Below are positions 53,610 through 63,331 of a stretch of DNA of 64,000 nt, piece by piece. This stretch comes from Bartonella koehlerae C-29 (GTDB lineage: Bacteria > Pseudomonadota > Alphaproteobacteria > Rhizobiales > Rhizobiaceae): contig NZ_KL407334.1 of NCBI RefSeq assembly GCF_000706625.1, forward strand, positions 914,389 through 978,388, read 5' to 3'. The translations under genes and the position numbers were made by a program. The notes beneath the pieces are model-generated. The model worked only from the letters and a program-made list of their open reading frames with translations. It did not search any database and had not been told where the DNA came from. Position 1 is the stretch's first letter; each line of letters opens with the position of its first letter.

Positions 53610-54299
53610 ATGGCGGATTCTCCTATTGACATTTTTCAATCTATTCTGTCGCGAAAGTCAATACGGGCTTTTACTGATCAGCCTGTTACACAGGAAACGA
53701 TTAGAGAAATTTTAAAACTTGCAGCACGTGCGCCATCTGGAACAAATCTCCAACCATGGCAAGTGATTGTTTTAACGGGAAAAATATTACAGAAAGTAGG
53801 ACAAGAACTTTCACAACTTGTCCTTTCAGGAATAAAAGGAGAGCGTGAATATCATTATTATCCACGTCAATGGCGTGAACCTTATCTTTCAAGGCGTCGA
53901 AAAGTTGGTTTAGATCTTTATAAGAGTCTTGGAATTCAAAAAGGTGATCAAGAAAAAATGCTTCATCAGAAGGCAAAAAATTTTTTATTTTTTGGTGCAC
54001 CTGTAGGATTTTTGTTCACAATAGATCATGACATGGAGATGGGGAGCTGGCTTGATTTAGGCATGTTTATGCAGACTATTATGTTAGCAGCACGTGGATT
54101 TGGATTAGATACGTGCGCCCAAGCGGCTTTTGCTGATTATCATAAACAAATTCGTACACTTTTGTCTGTGCCTTCTGATCGGCATATTATCTGTGGTATG
54201 GCACTCGGCTATCGCGATATGAACGCACCAGAAAACAATTTTGAGACTGAACGCGAGCCAATCGAGAATTTTGTACGTTTTATTGAATCATATCCATAG
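53610..54299 (+). CDS. Nitroreductase family protein (FMN-dependent)
   Basis: A 229-residue flavoprotein of the nitroreductase superfamily. Motifs include RKSIRAFTDQPV and LAARAPSGTNLQPWQ at the N-terminus (FMN phosphate and ring contacts), the central WLDLGMFMQTIMLAARGFGL, and the C-terminal CGMALGYRD.NAPEN. It resembles the PnbA/NfnB type that reduces nitro compounds or quinones with NAD(P)H. The substrate cannot be assigned. It lies between a dead MerR gene and sdaA with a 220-bp upstream spacer. Confidence 0.88.
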   Translation: MADSPIDIFQSILSRKSIRAFTDQPVTQETIREILKLAARAPSGTNLQPWQVIVLTGKILQKVGQELSQLVLSGIKGEREYHYYPRQWREPYLSRRRKVGLDLYKSLGIQKGDQEKMLHQKAKNFLFFGAPVGFLFTIDHDMEMGSWLDLGMFMQTIMLAARGFGLDTCAQAAFADYHKQIRTLLSVPSDRHIICGMALGYRDMNAPENNFETEREPIENFVRFIESYP

Positions 54300-54653
54300 A
54301 ATGTTTTTATGTAATTGAGCATAAAAAAATTAAGACATTGAAGTTCATATGAAAAATATTTTGGTGGGGAATTCTCATTCTTATTTCATTTTGATATTGC
54401 ATCTTAACACTTATTTTACTACGCTTGGTGCATCAAGGGAATGATTGTTCGGGGTGTCGGGGGTCATTGTCAGTTTTTTGAAGGTTGGCTATGGAAAGCG
54501 CTATAGAAAGAAAGTGTTGGATAGTAGCAAGACGAGCAACATTCGTTTTTATTGCTGTTATTTTTTTAGCTTATCTCGCTATTTAATTTTAAATGGGACA
54601 AACGTGATAAAAAGATGTGCACCCAAAATTTATATTTGATTTTGAGGTGATTG
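54300..54653. other. Spacer between the nitroreductase gene and sdaA, with a 31-codon frame
   Basis: Mostly AT-rich. One short frame at 54491-54586 (MESAIERKCWIVARRATFV, then a hydrophobic run ending LAYLAI) has GAAGG about 7 nt before its ATG and would make a 31-residue single-span peptide. I do not recognise it and do not call it a gene. Confidence 0.25.
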
Positions 54654-56051
54654 GTGTTTTTATCTGTTTTTGAACTTTTTAAAATTGGTATTGGTCCATC
54701 CAGCTCCCATACGATGGGGCCGATGACTGCTGCTAATATGTTTTTGCGAGAGATTGTAAAACGCAGTTTTTTAAGGTCATCTCATACTGAGGTTTCTCAT
54801 ATACGTGTTTATCTTTATGGTTCACTAGCTTTTACTGGAATTGGTCATGCTACAGATAGAGCTATTATATTAGGACTTTTAGGAGAAGAAGCCGCAACTG
54901 TTAATCCTGATAATATGGATATGCTGTTAGAAAAGGTTATACGTGAAAAAAAAGTGCAACCAGACGGCCATCCTGCTTATTGGTTTGATTTCCAAAGGGA
55001 TCTTATTTTTGAACGAAAGGAAGTTTTACCTGGACATACTAATGGACTTGCGTTTGAAGGGCTTGATTCTGATGGGAATGTTCTTTTGCGGCAGATTTAT
55101 TATTCTGTCGGCGGCGGTTTTGTGGTGACTGAGGATGAATTAAGCTTTATGAATGGTACTACACAATCAACAACCTTCAAGGTACCATATCCTTTTGATT
55201 CTGCGTGTAAAATGTTATCAATGGCAGAAAAATCAGGGCTGTCAATTGCTGAAATGAAGCGCTTAAATGAAGAGACAAAAATGGAGCGTTCTGCGCTTGA
55301 TACAGGGCTTGATAACATTTTTTCAGCGATAATGAGATGCATTGATAGAGGTCTTTCACAAGAAGGTGAATTGCCAGGTGGATTGGGTGTTTCAAGGCGT
55401 GCTAAAAAACTATATGAAACTCTTTTAGAAAACCAAAAGAAAAATTGCAATTATCCATTTTTGGCAAATGATTGGCTTTCAGTATATGCCATAGCAGTGA
55501 ATGAGGAAAACGCCGCCGGTGGTCGTGTTGTTACGGCACCGACGAATGGTGCAGCTGGTGTTGTGCCTGCAGTTTTGCGTTACTATCTTCAGTTTAATGA
55601 TGATTCGGATCGAGAAGGAATACATAATTTTTTGTTGACAGCAGCAGCTATTGGTGGTGTCATAAAGCATAATGCCTCGATTTCTGGTGCAGAAGTTGGT
55701 TGCCAAGGTGAAGTGGGGACGGCATCTTCAATGGCAGCTGCAGGATTGACAGCTGTGTTAGGTGGTACACCAGCTCAAATTGAAAACGCAGCAGAGATTG
55801 CACTTGAGCATCATTTGGGAATGACGTGTGATCCGGTTGCAGGTCTTGTACAGGTTCCTTGCGTTGAGCGCAATGCGATAGGAGCTGTTAAGGCAGTAAC
55901 AGCTTCTTCTCTTGCGTTGTATGGTAATGGGAAGCATTTTGTTTCTCTTGATGCTTGTATAGAAACAATGCGCCAGACCGGACATGATATGAGTGAACGC
56001 TATAAAGAAACGAGTAAAGCTGGTCTCGCAGTTAATGCAATATCTTGTTAA
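54654..56051 (+). CDS. sdaA: L-serine ammonia-lyase (iron-sulfur type, single chain)
   Basis: Deaminates L-serine to pyruvate, feeding the pyruvate dehydrogenase route. The 465 residues comprise an N-terminal beta domain ([20 protein letters not shown]) and a C-terminal alpha domain. The alpha domain has [16 protein letters not shown] and the cluster-binding cysteines in [17 protein letters not shown] and QVPCVERN. The GTG at 54654 is preferred: GAGG at 54644-54647 is 6 nt upstream, while the adjacent TTG at 54651 is too close to the ribosome site. No other serine-metabolism gene adjoins it. Confidence 0.95.
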   Translation: MFLSVFELFKIGIGPSSSHTMGPMTAANMFLREIVKRSFLRSSHTEVSHIRVYLYGSLAFTGIGHATDRAIILGLLGEEAATVNPDNMDMLLEKVIREKKVQPDGHPAYWFDFQRDLIFERKEVLPGHTNGLAFEGLDSDGNVLLRQIYYSVGGGFVVTEDELSFMNGTTQSTTFKVPYPFDSACKMLSMAEKSGLSIAEMKRLNEETKMERSALDTGLDNIFSAIMRCIDRGLSQEGELPGGLGVSRRAKKLYETLLENQKKNCNYPFLANDWLSVYAIAVNEENAAGGRVVTAPTNGAAGVVPAVLRYYLQFNDDSDREGIHNFLLTAAAIGGVIKHNASISGAEVGCQGEVGTASSMAAAGLTAVLGGTPAQIENAAEIALEHHLGMTCDPVAGLVQVPCVERNAIGAVKAVTASSLALYGNGKHFVSLDACIETMRQTGHDMSERYKETSKAGLAVNAISC

Positions 56052-56517
56052 AGTATGAAAACAATATTTAATCGGATAATTTTTTGCGATTTTTGGTTTG
56101 ATAAAGAACACAAGTTTAAAAAAGTGCTTAGGCGGTTTTGTACACTGTCTATCTACATTGTTTTGAAATCTTTGTACGTCATTAAAAAGAAGTTCTTTAT
56201 TTCATTGAATTATTCACGACAATACCTCGATAATAAGAGCTTATCTCCAATGGGGAAGTGCTTTTTTATAAAAAGGCATTCAGGCTAATTTTTGATATTA
56301 AATCTAAAATAATACAAGATTGAGTATTTTGACGTATTTGAGAGCGATTTTATTAAAAAACTAGAGATGCTTATTCAGAGAGTTTGACAGAAATTTGCAG
56401 CACAATTCTTATAAGTTTAAGGAAGAAATGATTTGTAAGGCTTTTTTAAAGATTGTAGACAATAATATGTAAAAACTCTTATTAACAAAATAATCCTTAT
56501 AAAAATTATTTATAGAA
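56052..56517. other. Convergent spacer after sdaA
   Basis: An AT-rich stretch between sdaA and a minus-strand gene. A short inverted repeat (GCTTTTTTATAAAAAGGC around 56262-56279) may act as a weak terminator. An open frame of 77 codons here shows no family motif and no convincing start. Confidence 0.4.
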
Positions 56518-56796
56518 TTAAACATTTGTTGCACCAAGACGGATTTTAATAGGTACGCTATTTGTTTGGCTTGCAACGCGTAAATGAATTCGTACAGGAG
56601 GCATGATGAGACGACGATTCCGCGTTGTTTGGCAAATGAGAAGGTTGACAAGAGACTGTGTGTTTAGAGAAGCCGGATTATGCTTTAAGCCAGCAAGTTT
56701 TGTTGCAACATCCTGAAGAGAACGCAATGAGAAAAGAAATGATTGCTTCAACAAATTTTCTTTTTCAGCGGATGAAGCAAGAGCATTATGTGTCAT
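56518..56796 (-). CDS. Hypothetical protein downstream of the D-Ala-D-Ala carboxypeptidase gene
   Basis: A 92-residue protein I do not recognise. The ATG at 56796 has AAGGA 7 nt upstream, a good ribosome site. The N-terminal half is predicted helical (LLKQSFLFSLRSLQDVATKL). The C-terminal half is basic with alternating hydrophobic residues (RNRRLIMPPVRIHLRV) and looks beta-rich. There are no membrane segments. It starts 33 bp after the dacF stop on the same strand, so it is probably cotranscribed. The good ribosome site and sensible composition favour a real gene. Confidence 0.6.
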   Translation of the reverse strand: MTHNALASSAEKENLLKQSFLFSLRSLQDVATKLAGLKHNPASLNTQSLVNLLICQTTRNRRLIMPPVRIHLRVASQTNSVPIKIRLGATNV

Positions 56797-56828
56797 AGTA
56801 CTATCCTTAACGCAGAATTTAAAAACCT

Positions 56829-58178
56829 TCAATAAGCTACAGTATAGCAGTTAAAATTTGCTTTCTTTAATAAAGAACAAGCATTAAATGCAGCTTTTTT
56901 TGATTGAAATCCTACAAACCGCGCACGATAATAACGACGTTCGTTTTTTTCAAAAAGTTGCATGTGTGAAGATGTGTTCTTTAAAGCGAAATAGGCTGTA
57001 TTTTTTGCTTTTAAAAGCAGATTTTCTGCTTGTTTTTTACTAGGAAGAGAACCAATTTGGATAGCCCATCCAGCGTTTGTGGACAAAGAGGCCGTAACAA
57101 TCTCATCAATTTTAACAGATATAGCTTTTTGAGGGTTAGGGAGTGGTATAATTGCCTGGTTTACAGCCGCTATTGCTATATTAGAATTTCTAGGTTGTTC
57201 TGCAAATGCTGTCAACAGAGTAGAAATTTCATCATCAGAATCGGTTGAATCAGCTTTAATGAGCGGGATAGGAGTCTTAGTGCCAGTGGGCAAGTTATAG
57301 TGCGCAGAATTCATTAAACGTCCATCATTTTTTATGCGGCTTGCTTTGGGTAAATATTGGCTTAATAGGCTGGACATGTGCTTATCACGTGCGGTAGAGG
57401 ATTTACCTCCCATAACGACAGCAACGATAGAGCGTCCTTCAATACGCATAGAAGTTGCTAAATTAGAACCTGACATTTGTGTATATCCTGTTTTAATTCC
57501 ATCGACGCCGTTCATTGTTTTAACTAAGTTATTGTGAGTGTTTACGGTATGTCCATGGAAAATAAAACTTTTTGTTTTGAACAGTTTATACTGTTGTGGA
57601 AAATGTTTACGTAGGGCCAATGACAAAGTGGCCATATCTCGTGCTGTAGAATAGTTGCGCACATCCGGAAGTCCTGAAGCATTTACAAAATGAGTATTTA
57701 TCATACCAAGTTTGCGAGCTTTAGCTGTCATCATTCGGGCGAATTTTTTTTCATTGCCACCAAGATATTCAGCAATTGCAGTAGCAACATCATTTGCTGA
57801 TCGTGTAATGAGTGCTTTAGAGGCTTCTTGTGCGGAAATTGTTTGTCCTGTTTTAAGTCCAAGTTTTGTTGGTGGGCGTGCTGCTGCATTTCGTGAAACA
57901 GGGATTGGTGTATTGGGTGTTACGCGACGCATATGCATAGCCTCAAAAAGAAGATAAAGCGTCATCATTTTTGTCAAAGAAGCTGGATAACGTTTTAGCG
58001 TTGCATTGGCTTGAAATAGGGTTTTTCCTGTATTTTCATCTATAACGATAGCAGCATACTTATCAGTATAGGCTTCTTGAGGAGTAGCGAATGCCCAAGA
58101 ATAAGAGAGAGCTAAAACAACAAATGCAATTACTATTTTCTTATAGCAACGCACAATTTTTTGGCAGTTAATATACAC
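56829..58178 (-). CDS. dacF: D-alanyl-D-alanine carboxypeptidase with C-terminal SPOR domain
   Basis: A periplasmic penicillin-binding protein that trims the terminal D-Ala of peptidoglycan stem peptides. A signal peptide (about residues 8-31, ending AFA) precedes a peptidase S11 domain with the complete active site: S67-L-T-K70, S127-A-N129 and K229-T-G231. A linker and a SPOR domain follow (about 370-449), which in other proteins binds denuded septal glycan. Total length is 449 residues. It lacks the C-terminal amphipathic anchor of E. coli DacA. The GTG start has AGGA 8 nt upstream. The symbol follows rhizobial usage and is tentative. Confidence 0.9.
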   Translation of the reverse strand: MYINCQKIVRCYKKIVIAFVVLALSYSWAFATPQEAYTDKYAAIVIDENTGKTLFQANATLKRYPASLTKMMTLYLLFEAMHMRRVTPNTPIPVSRNAAARPPTKLGLKTGQTISAQEASKALITRSANDVATAIAEYLGGNEKKFARMMTAKARKLGMINTHFVNASGLPDVRNYSTARDMATLSLALRKHFPQQYKLFKTKSFIFHGHTVNTHNNLVKTMNGVDGIKTGYTQMSGSNLATSMRIEGRSIVAVVMGGKSSTARDKHMSSLLSQYLPKASRIKNDGRLMNSAHYNLPTGTKTPIPLIKADSTDSDDEISTLLTAFAEQPRNSNIAIAAVNQAIIPLPNPQKAISVKIDEIVTASLSTNAGWAIQIGSLPSKKQAENLLLKAKNTAYFALKNTSSHMQLFEKNERRYYRARFVGFQSKKAAFNACSLLKKANFNCYTVAY

Positions 58179-58374
58179 TTGCAGTATCCTATTTCTCCAT
58201 TTACCCTAAAAAAACTGTAAAACTTTTTTGCGCAGCGGCTTGTCGATATAATTTATGCGAATGGTATTACTAATTTGTTTACAGAAAGTATTTTTGGAAT
58301 TTTCATATTTGACCTAATCTCACCATAAAAGAAAGTTTTCTTTGTTCTTTACATAAACAGTTGTTGCAATAGTT

Positions 58375-58793
58375 ATGAAAGAATTTAAGATTAATAAAAG
58401 GCCTGCTGCACAGGAAATAATGATGGTACAGAAGCTAATAAAAAATTCCTTACTCCGTATTATGCACAATGAAAAGGGCAAGAATGGGGATGAATACAGG
58501 CATGATGCTATTATAATGCCCAAAATGAGATCAAAACTTCAAAAGCCTAAGCTATATCGTGTGCTTTTACTGAATGATGATTATACACCTATGGATTTCG
58601 TTGTTTTTGTTTTAAAAAACTTTTTAAAAAAAGACTTCGAAGAAGCAATGCGTATTATGTAAATGTTCATCAAAATGGAGTAGGTGAATGTGGAATTTAT
58701 AATTACGAAGTAGCTGAAATGAAAGTAATACAAGTTAGGGAGTGCGCACGTCAAAATGAACATCCGTTACAATGTGTAATGGAATGGAAGTGA
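58375..58793 (+). pseudogene. clpS: clpS (Clp protease adaptor) inactivated by a one-base deletion
   Basis: The frame from 58375 holds the ClpS core LYRVLLLNDDYTPMDFVVFV, then KNFLKKDFEEAMRIM, and then stops at TAA 58660-58662. The remaining ClpS sequence continues at once in the -1 frame: NVHQNGVGECGIYNYEVAEM, ending QCVMEWK with a stop at 58791-58793. An extra T before TAAAT (58660) would restore the usual RIMLNVHQ, so one base has been lost. The rest is fully conserved, so the event looks recent, or it is a sequencing error. The true start may be one of several ATGs within the variable N-terminal 45 residues. ClpS delivers N-degron substrates to ClpA, whose gene starts 6 bp after the original stop. 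Confidence 0.82.
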
Positions 58794-58799
58794 GGATTT

Positions 58800-61151
58800 A
58801 TGCCATCTTTTACGCCTAGTCTTGAAGAGGTTCTGCATCGCGCATTAACGATTGCTAATCAAGCGCGACATGAATATGCGACATTAGAGCATCTTCTCCT
58901 TGCTCTTCTAGATGATGCTGATGCAAGTTCAGTAATTCGAGCTTGTCAGGTAGATGTAGAAGAATTGCGAAAGCGCTTAACCAAATATTTACAATCAGAA
59001 TTAGATGCACAAATGAGAGAGGGTGAGGATACAAAACCGACAACATTTTTCCAGCGTGTTATCCAGCGTGCAGTGATTCATGCTCAGTCAGCTGGGAAAA
59101 ATGAAGTATCGGGAGCAAACGTTCTTGTTGCAATTTTTTCTGAACGTGAAAGTTATGCCGCATATTTCCTTCAAGAGATGGGCATGACACGCTATGATGT
59201 GGTGCGTTTTATTTCACATGGTATCACGCGTGATGATGGATTATCCATGTTACTTGAAGATCTAGAAGAGCAATTAGATCAGCAAATATCGGACAGTAGT
59301 GCAAAGGTAACAAGTGCACTGACTGCTTATTGTATTGATCTCAATTGTAAAGCACGCACTGGAAAAGTTGATTTATTAATTGGTCGTGAAGTGGAAATTT
59401 CACGCATGATTCAGGTTTTATGTCGAAGATCAAAAAACAACCCGCTTTTAGTTGGTGATCCTGGAGTTGGAAAAACAGCTATCATTGAGGGGTTGGCAAA
59501 ACGCATTGTTGATGGGCAAGTGCCTGAAGTTTTATCAAATACAACGATATTTTCCCTTGATATGGGAGGGATTATTGCTGGTACACGCTATCGCGGTGAT
59601 TTTGAAGAACGATTAAAACAACTTATTAAAGAATTTGAGCAATATTCAGATGCTGTTTTATTTATTGATGAAATTCATACATTGATTGGAGCAGGGGCTA
59701 CATTAGGAGGGAACATGGATGCGGCAAATCTTTTAAAGCCTGCATTATCTTCCGGAACTATTCGATGTATCGGTTCGACGACTTATAAGGAATACCGCAA
59801 AATTTTTGAACAGGATCGAGCTTTAGAACGTCGTTTCCAGAAGATTGATGTTAATGAGCCTTCTATTGCCGACGCGATTAAGATTTTGCAAGGATTAAAG
59901 CCTTATTTTGAAGATTTTCATCAGATTAAATATACAGATGAAGCGATGAAGGCATCCGTAGAATTATCTTCACGTTATATGATTGATCGTAGATTACCTG
60001 ATAAAGCAATTGATGTTGTTGATGAAAGCGGTGCAGCACAAAGGCTTTTGCCAAAAAAACAACGAAAGAAAAGTATAGGTGTCAAAGAAATTGAAGCAAC
60101 TGTTGCTACTATGGCTAGAATTCCGCCAAAAACAGTTTCTGGTGATGATCAGAAGATACTTAGCAAGCTTGAAAGGGAACTCAAGCATGTTGTTTATGGA
60201 CAAGATCAAGCAATTTCAGCATTAGTATCTTCCATTAAATTAGCTCGAGCAGGATTGCGCGATGCAAACAAACCAATAGGAAGTTATTTATTTTCAGGGC
60301 CAACAGGTGTAGGAAAAACTGAAGTTGCAAAACAGCTTGCATCGTCGTTAGGAATTGAACTGTTGCGTTTTGATATGTCAGAATATATGGAACGACATGC
60401 GGTGGCGCGCTTAATCGGAGCTCCTCCAGGTTACATAGGGTTTGATCAAGGAGGTCTCCTTACGGATGCAGTTGATCAGAAGCCTCATGCAGTTTTATTG
60501 CTGGATGAGATTGAGAAAGCCCATCCAGAGCTCTTTAATATTTTGTTACAGGTAATGGATTATGGGAAGTTAACAGACCATAATGGCAAAAAAGTTGATT
60601 TCCGCAATATCATTTTAATTATGACAACCAATGCTGGTGCTTCAGATATGGCGAAGTCGGCTATTGGATTTGGCAAGGTGCATCGCGACGGTGAGGATAT
60701 AGAAGCGATCAATCGTTTATTTACACCAGAATTTCGTAATCGGCTAGATGCAATCATTCCATTTGCACCTTTATCTCAGTTAATCATCAATCAGATTGTG
60801 CAAAAGTTTATTTTTCTGCTTGAGGCACAACTGGCTGATCGGGGAATTTGTTTTGAATTAAGTCCTTCTGCAATGGTTTGGCTTGCCAATAAAGGGTACG
60901 ATTTTCAGATGGGTGCGCGTCCATTGGGGCGTGTTATACAAGAATATATTAAGAAACCGCTAGCTGACGAAATTTTATTTGGACAGTTGCGCAATGGTGG
61001 CATGGTTCACGTATTAACATATAAACCAAATGGGGGAAAAGAGAAGCTACAGTTAAAAATTTCATCTTTCGATGGATCTGTTGGCTTAAAGAACAGAAAA
61101 ACGGCACGTTTTAGCAAAAAAAATGTGGGAATAAAAAGGTCAGCAACTTAA
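58800..61151 (+). CDS. clpA: ATP-dependent Clp protease ATP-binding subunit ClpA
   Basis: A double-ring AAA+ unfoldase that partners ClpP. The 783 residues comprise an N-domain (two repeats, residues 1-145) that normally docks ClpS, the D1 ATPase with Walker A GDPGVGKTA and Walker B VLFIDEIHT, and the D2 ATPase with GPTGVGKTE and LLLDEIEKAH. The ClpP-docking IGF loop is in AKSAIGFGK. It ends with a basic tail. It looks fully intact although the upstream clpS is frameshifted. GTGAGGATTT precedes the ATG. It is convergent with the HIT gene, 7 bp apart. Confidence 0.96.
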   Translation: MPSFTPSLEEVLHRALTIANQARHEYATLEHLLLALLDDADASSVIRACQVDVEELRKRLTKYLQSELDAQMREGEDTKPTTFFQRVIQRAVIHAQSAGKNEVSGANVLVAIFSERESYAAYFLQEMGMTRYDVVRFISHGITRDDGLSMLLEDLEEQLDQQISDSSAKVTSALTAYCIDLNCKARTGKVDLLIGREVEISRMIQVLCRRSKNNPLLVGDPGVGKTAIIEGLAKRIVDGQVPEVLSNTTIFSLDMGGIIAGTRYRGDFEERLKQLIKEFEQYSDAVLFIDEIHTLIGAGATLGGNMDAANLLKPALSSGTIRCIGSTTYKEYRKIFEQDRALERRFQKIDVNEPSIADAIKILQGLKPYFEDFHQIKYTDEAMKASVELSSRYMIDRRLPDKAIDVVDESGAAQRLLPKKQRKKSIGVKEIEATVATMARIPPKTVSGDDQKILSKLERELKHVVYGQDQAISALVSSIKLARAGLRDANKPIGSYLFSGPTGVGKTEVAKQLASSLGIELLRFDMSEYMERHAVARLIGAPPGYIGFDQGGLLTDAVDQKPHAVLLLDEIEKAHPELFNILLQVMDYGKLTDHNGKKVDFRNIILIMTTNAGASDMAKSAIGFGKVHRDGEDIEAINRLFTPEFRNRLDAIIPFAPLSQLIINQIVQKFIFLLEAQLADRGICFELSPSAMVWLANKGYDFQMGARPLGRVIQEYIKKPLADEILFGQLRNGGMVHVLTYKPNGGKEKLQLKISSFDGSVGLKNRKTARFSKKNVGIKRSAT

Positions 61152-61158
61152 GATTGCT

Positions 61159-61581
61159 TTAAAGGGCATCTCGAATTTTTTTTGCGTTCTCTTCAAGTAT
61201 TTCTGTAGGCGTTATAACATTATTATGGGGGGTAAGTTCTATTCCTTCCATACGTGGTATAATATGGAAATGGAGATGATAAACGGTTTGTTGACTAGCA
61301 GCTTCATTAAATTGCATAACTGTTATCCCATCTGCTTGAAAGGCTTTTTTTACGGCATTAGCGATTTTTTGGACAGCTCTGATAACTGGAAATAATGTTT
61401 CAGTATCTGCGTCTAGGAGGTTTCTAGAGCCTTTTCTAGGAATAACCAGCGTATGTCCTGGCGCTTGTGGCATAATATCCATGAATGCAATAACATCATC
61501 ATCTTCATAGACACGGATGGAAGGAATTTCATTACGAATCAATCTGGCAAAAATATTATTATTATCATAAACTTGTTTCAT
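61159..61581 (-). CDS. HIT family nucleotide-binding protein
   Basis: A 140-residue histidine-triad protein, probably a purine nucleoside phosphoramidase of the HinT branch. N-terminal IFARLIRNEIPS.RVYEDDDVIAFMDI and PGHTLVIPRKG are typical. The catalytic triad is HLHFHIIPR near residue 103. Bacterial HIT proteins hydrolyse AMP-lysine-type adducts, but the physiological substrate is unclear. It forms a minus-strand pair with the RidA gene, which lies 140 bp upstream of it. Confidence 0.9.
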   Translation of the reverse strand: MKQVYDNNNIFARLIRNEIPSIRVYEDDDVIAFMDIMPQAPGHTLVIPRKGSRNLLDADTETLFPVIRAVQKIANAVKKAFQADGITVMQFNEAASQQTVYHLHFHIIPRMEGIELTPHNNVITPTEILEENAKKIRDAL

Positions 61582-61721
61582 ACAAATATTTCCTTTTATT
61601 CGTTTTGAGTTTAACTTTTAATTCAAGATGAAAAAAAATGCGAAAGTTGGTAGGGTGGACAAAAGAGAGGTTTTATATTCAAGTTTTTCTTTATATAGGT
61701 ATTCTATCATTTGATGAAAGT

Positions 61722-62183
61722 TTAAACTTCTATGATGGCTTCAATTTCTACTGGAACGTTCATAGGAAGAGAGGCAACGCCAATAGCAGAACGGGCATGT
61801 TTTCCAGCGTTACCTAGGATATTGACGAGGAGATCAGAAGCTCCATTAGCGACAAGAGAAATATCGGTAAAATGAGGATCTACGGCAACGAAAACAGTGA
61901 TTTTTACCACGCGTTTTATTTTATTTAAATCACCCAGAGCTGTTTTAACTTGTGCAAGAATGTTGAGCGCGCAGACTTCGGCTGATTTTTTTGCTTGTTC
62001 AGCGCTAACAGTTGCACCAACTTTACCGGTTTCTACTGGCTTGCCACCAAAAAGGGGGAGTTGTCCAGAAATAAAGAGTTGGTTGCCGCTTTGTGAAGTT
62101 GTTACATAATTGGCAATAGGTTGTGTTGCTTCTGGCAGAGTAATTTCAAAATTTTTGAGGTGCTTTTCAATTGCGTTGGTCAT
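61722..62183 (-). CDS. RidA/YjgF/YER057c family protein
   Basis: A 153-residue trimeric chorismate-mutase-like fold protein. RidA enzymes hydrolyse reactive enamine/imine intermediates released by pyridoxal-phosphate enzymes. Landmarks are LFISGQLPL, the central AALNIL-like CALNILAQVKTALGDLNKI, and the C-terminal ARSAIGVASLPMNVPVEIEAI with the conserved arginine. It is of the longer subgroup with a roughly 20-residue N-terminal extension. I cannot tell whether it is a true RidA or a paralogous Rid subfamily. Confidence 0.88.
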   Translation of the reverse strand: MTNAIEKHLKNFEITLPEATQPIANYVTTSQSGNQLFISGQLPLFGGKPVETGKVGATVSAEQAKKSAEVCALNILAQVKTALGDLNKIKRVVKITVFVAVDPHFTDISLVANGASDLLVNILGNAGKHARSAIGVASLPMNVPVEIEAIIEV

Positions 62184-62327
62184 AATTTAAACTCCATAGC
62201 TATTCTATTATACATTTGTTGCATAAACTATTTTTCGATTTAAGGAAATGTGTGGTTAATTAAGATGCTGACCTTTTTTGTCTTCGTCTATGATGGTATG
62301 AAATGGCAATAAAATTGGAAGTTAGTG

Positions 62328-63152
62328 ATGAGCAGATTATTATTTGTAACAGCTTTATATGTTGCTTTTTTGTGTGCGGCGAGAGCTGAGGAGTCTATTT
62401 TCGTTGCTCCACATCGAGCTGTTTACGATTTTCAGCTTGATAGTGCTTCTCACGACATGGCAATTTTGGGGATGACTGGACGAATGGTTTATGAACTTAC
62501 GGGTTCAGTATGTCAGGGGTATACGACACGTTTTCGTTTTATCAGTCGTATTCATATTGAAGATATGCCAGTGCGTTTAACTGATCAACAAACGACGAGT
62601 TATGAAACAGGTGACAGTCGGACGTTTCATTTCAGTGTTAAAGATCAGGTTGGACAAGAGGTTGCGCGGAATTCTGAAGGTTTAGCTGAACGTACTCGAG
62701 ATGGAATTATAATAAAACTGAAAAAGCCAAAAGATGAAGAATACAAGCTTGCAACGGCTGAGTTTCCAATTATGCAACTCAAGAGTATCATACGGCAAGC
62801 AAAAGCAGGTCGTCATTTTTATAACACTACCGTATTTGATGGAACAGATAAAGCGGACAAAGTCATAAAAGAAAGTATAATTATTGGGGAAAAGAAGACG
62901 CAGTTCTCTGATGATGAAAGGGAGAAGTTGGGAAAATTGGATGAGGAGGGATATTGGCCGGTTACGATTTCTTATTTTGATGATATAGAAAAAAAAGATG
63001 GCTTACCTCTTTATCGTACCAGCTTTCTTTTACATGAAAATGGTGTAATGCGTGATCTTCATATAGATTATGGAGCTTTTGCAGTGCGTGCAAAATTGAA
63101 CAATCTTGAATTTCTTGATGGCGAGAAAAGCCTTGATCAATGCAAACATTAA
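62328..63152 (+). CDS. eipB: Cell envelope integrity protein EipB (DUF1849 family)
   Basis: A 274-residue periplasmic protein with a signal peptide (about residues 1-20, cleaved near ARA-EE) and a beta-rich DUF1849 domain. It keeps two cysteines, C62 (SVCQGYTT) and C272 (DQCKH). These match the conserved disulfide of Brucella EipB, a spiral beta-protein needed for envelope integrity and virulence. Other landmarks are APHRAVYDFQLD and GYWPVTISYFDD. ATG 62328 (GGAAG 6 nt upstream) is preferred over the GTG at 62325. Confidence 0.88.
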   Translation: MSRLLFVTALYVAFLCAARAEESIFVAPHRAVYDFQLDSASHDMAILGMTGRMVYELTGSVCQGYTTRFRFISRIHIEDMPVRLTDQQTTSYETGDSRTFHFSVKDQVGQEVARNSEGLAERTRDGIIIKLKKPKDEEYKLATAEFPIMQLKSIIRQAKAGRHFYNTTVFDGTDKADKVIKESIIIGEKKTQFSDDEREKLGKLDEEGYWPVTISYFDDIEKKDGLPLYRTSFLLHENGVMRDLHIDYGAFAVRAKLNNLEFLDGEKSLDQCKH

Positions 63153-63331
63153 ATGTCAATGTAAGCGTTAAATGATTGTATAAAATAACTTGAAAAAGAA
63201 TCAAATATTAGTATGGTTATCTCATTACACACGCGGAACTTTGGTGCTTGCAGAGAAAGTCTAGCAAGTGTCCGCCGGTAGTAGAGTTATCTACTTTTTC
63301 CGCGGAGGTTAAACCGGAAAGGATGAATTTA

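Noticed and set aside
54445-54639. 64-codon frame before sdaA
   Set aside because: The start lacks a ribosome site, there is no family motif, and it overlaps a better-placed 31-codon frame that is itself not convincing.
56055-56288. 77-codon frame after sdaA
   Set aside because: Very Phe/Lys/Ile-rich translation typical of AT-rich non-coding DNA, with no motif or ribosome site.
58614-58662. Programmed -1 ribosomal frameshift in clpS at A AAA AAC or A7
   Set aside because: The sites are in frame and slippery-looking, but the native ClpS sequence stays in the zero frame for about 10 more residues (DFEEAMRIM). A shift there would scramble a conserved helix. The lesion is at the stop itself, so a deletion is simpler.
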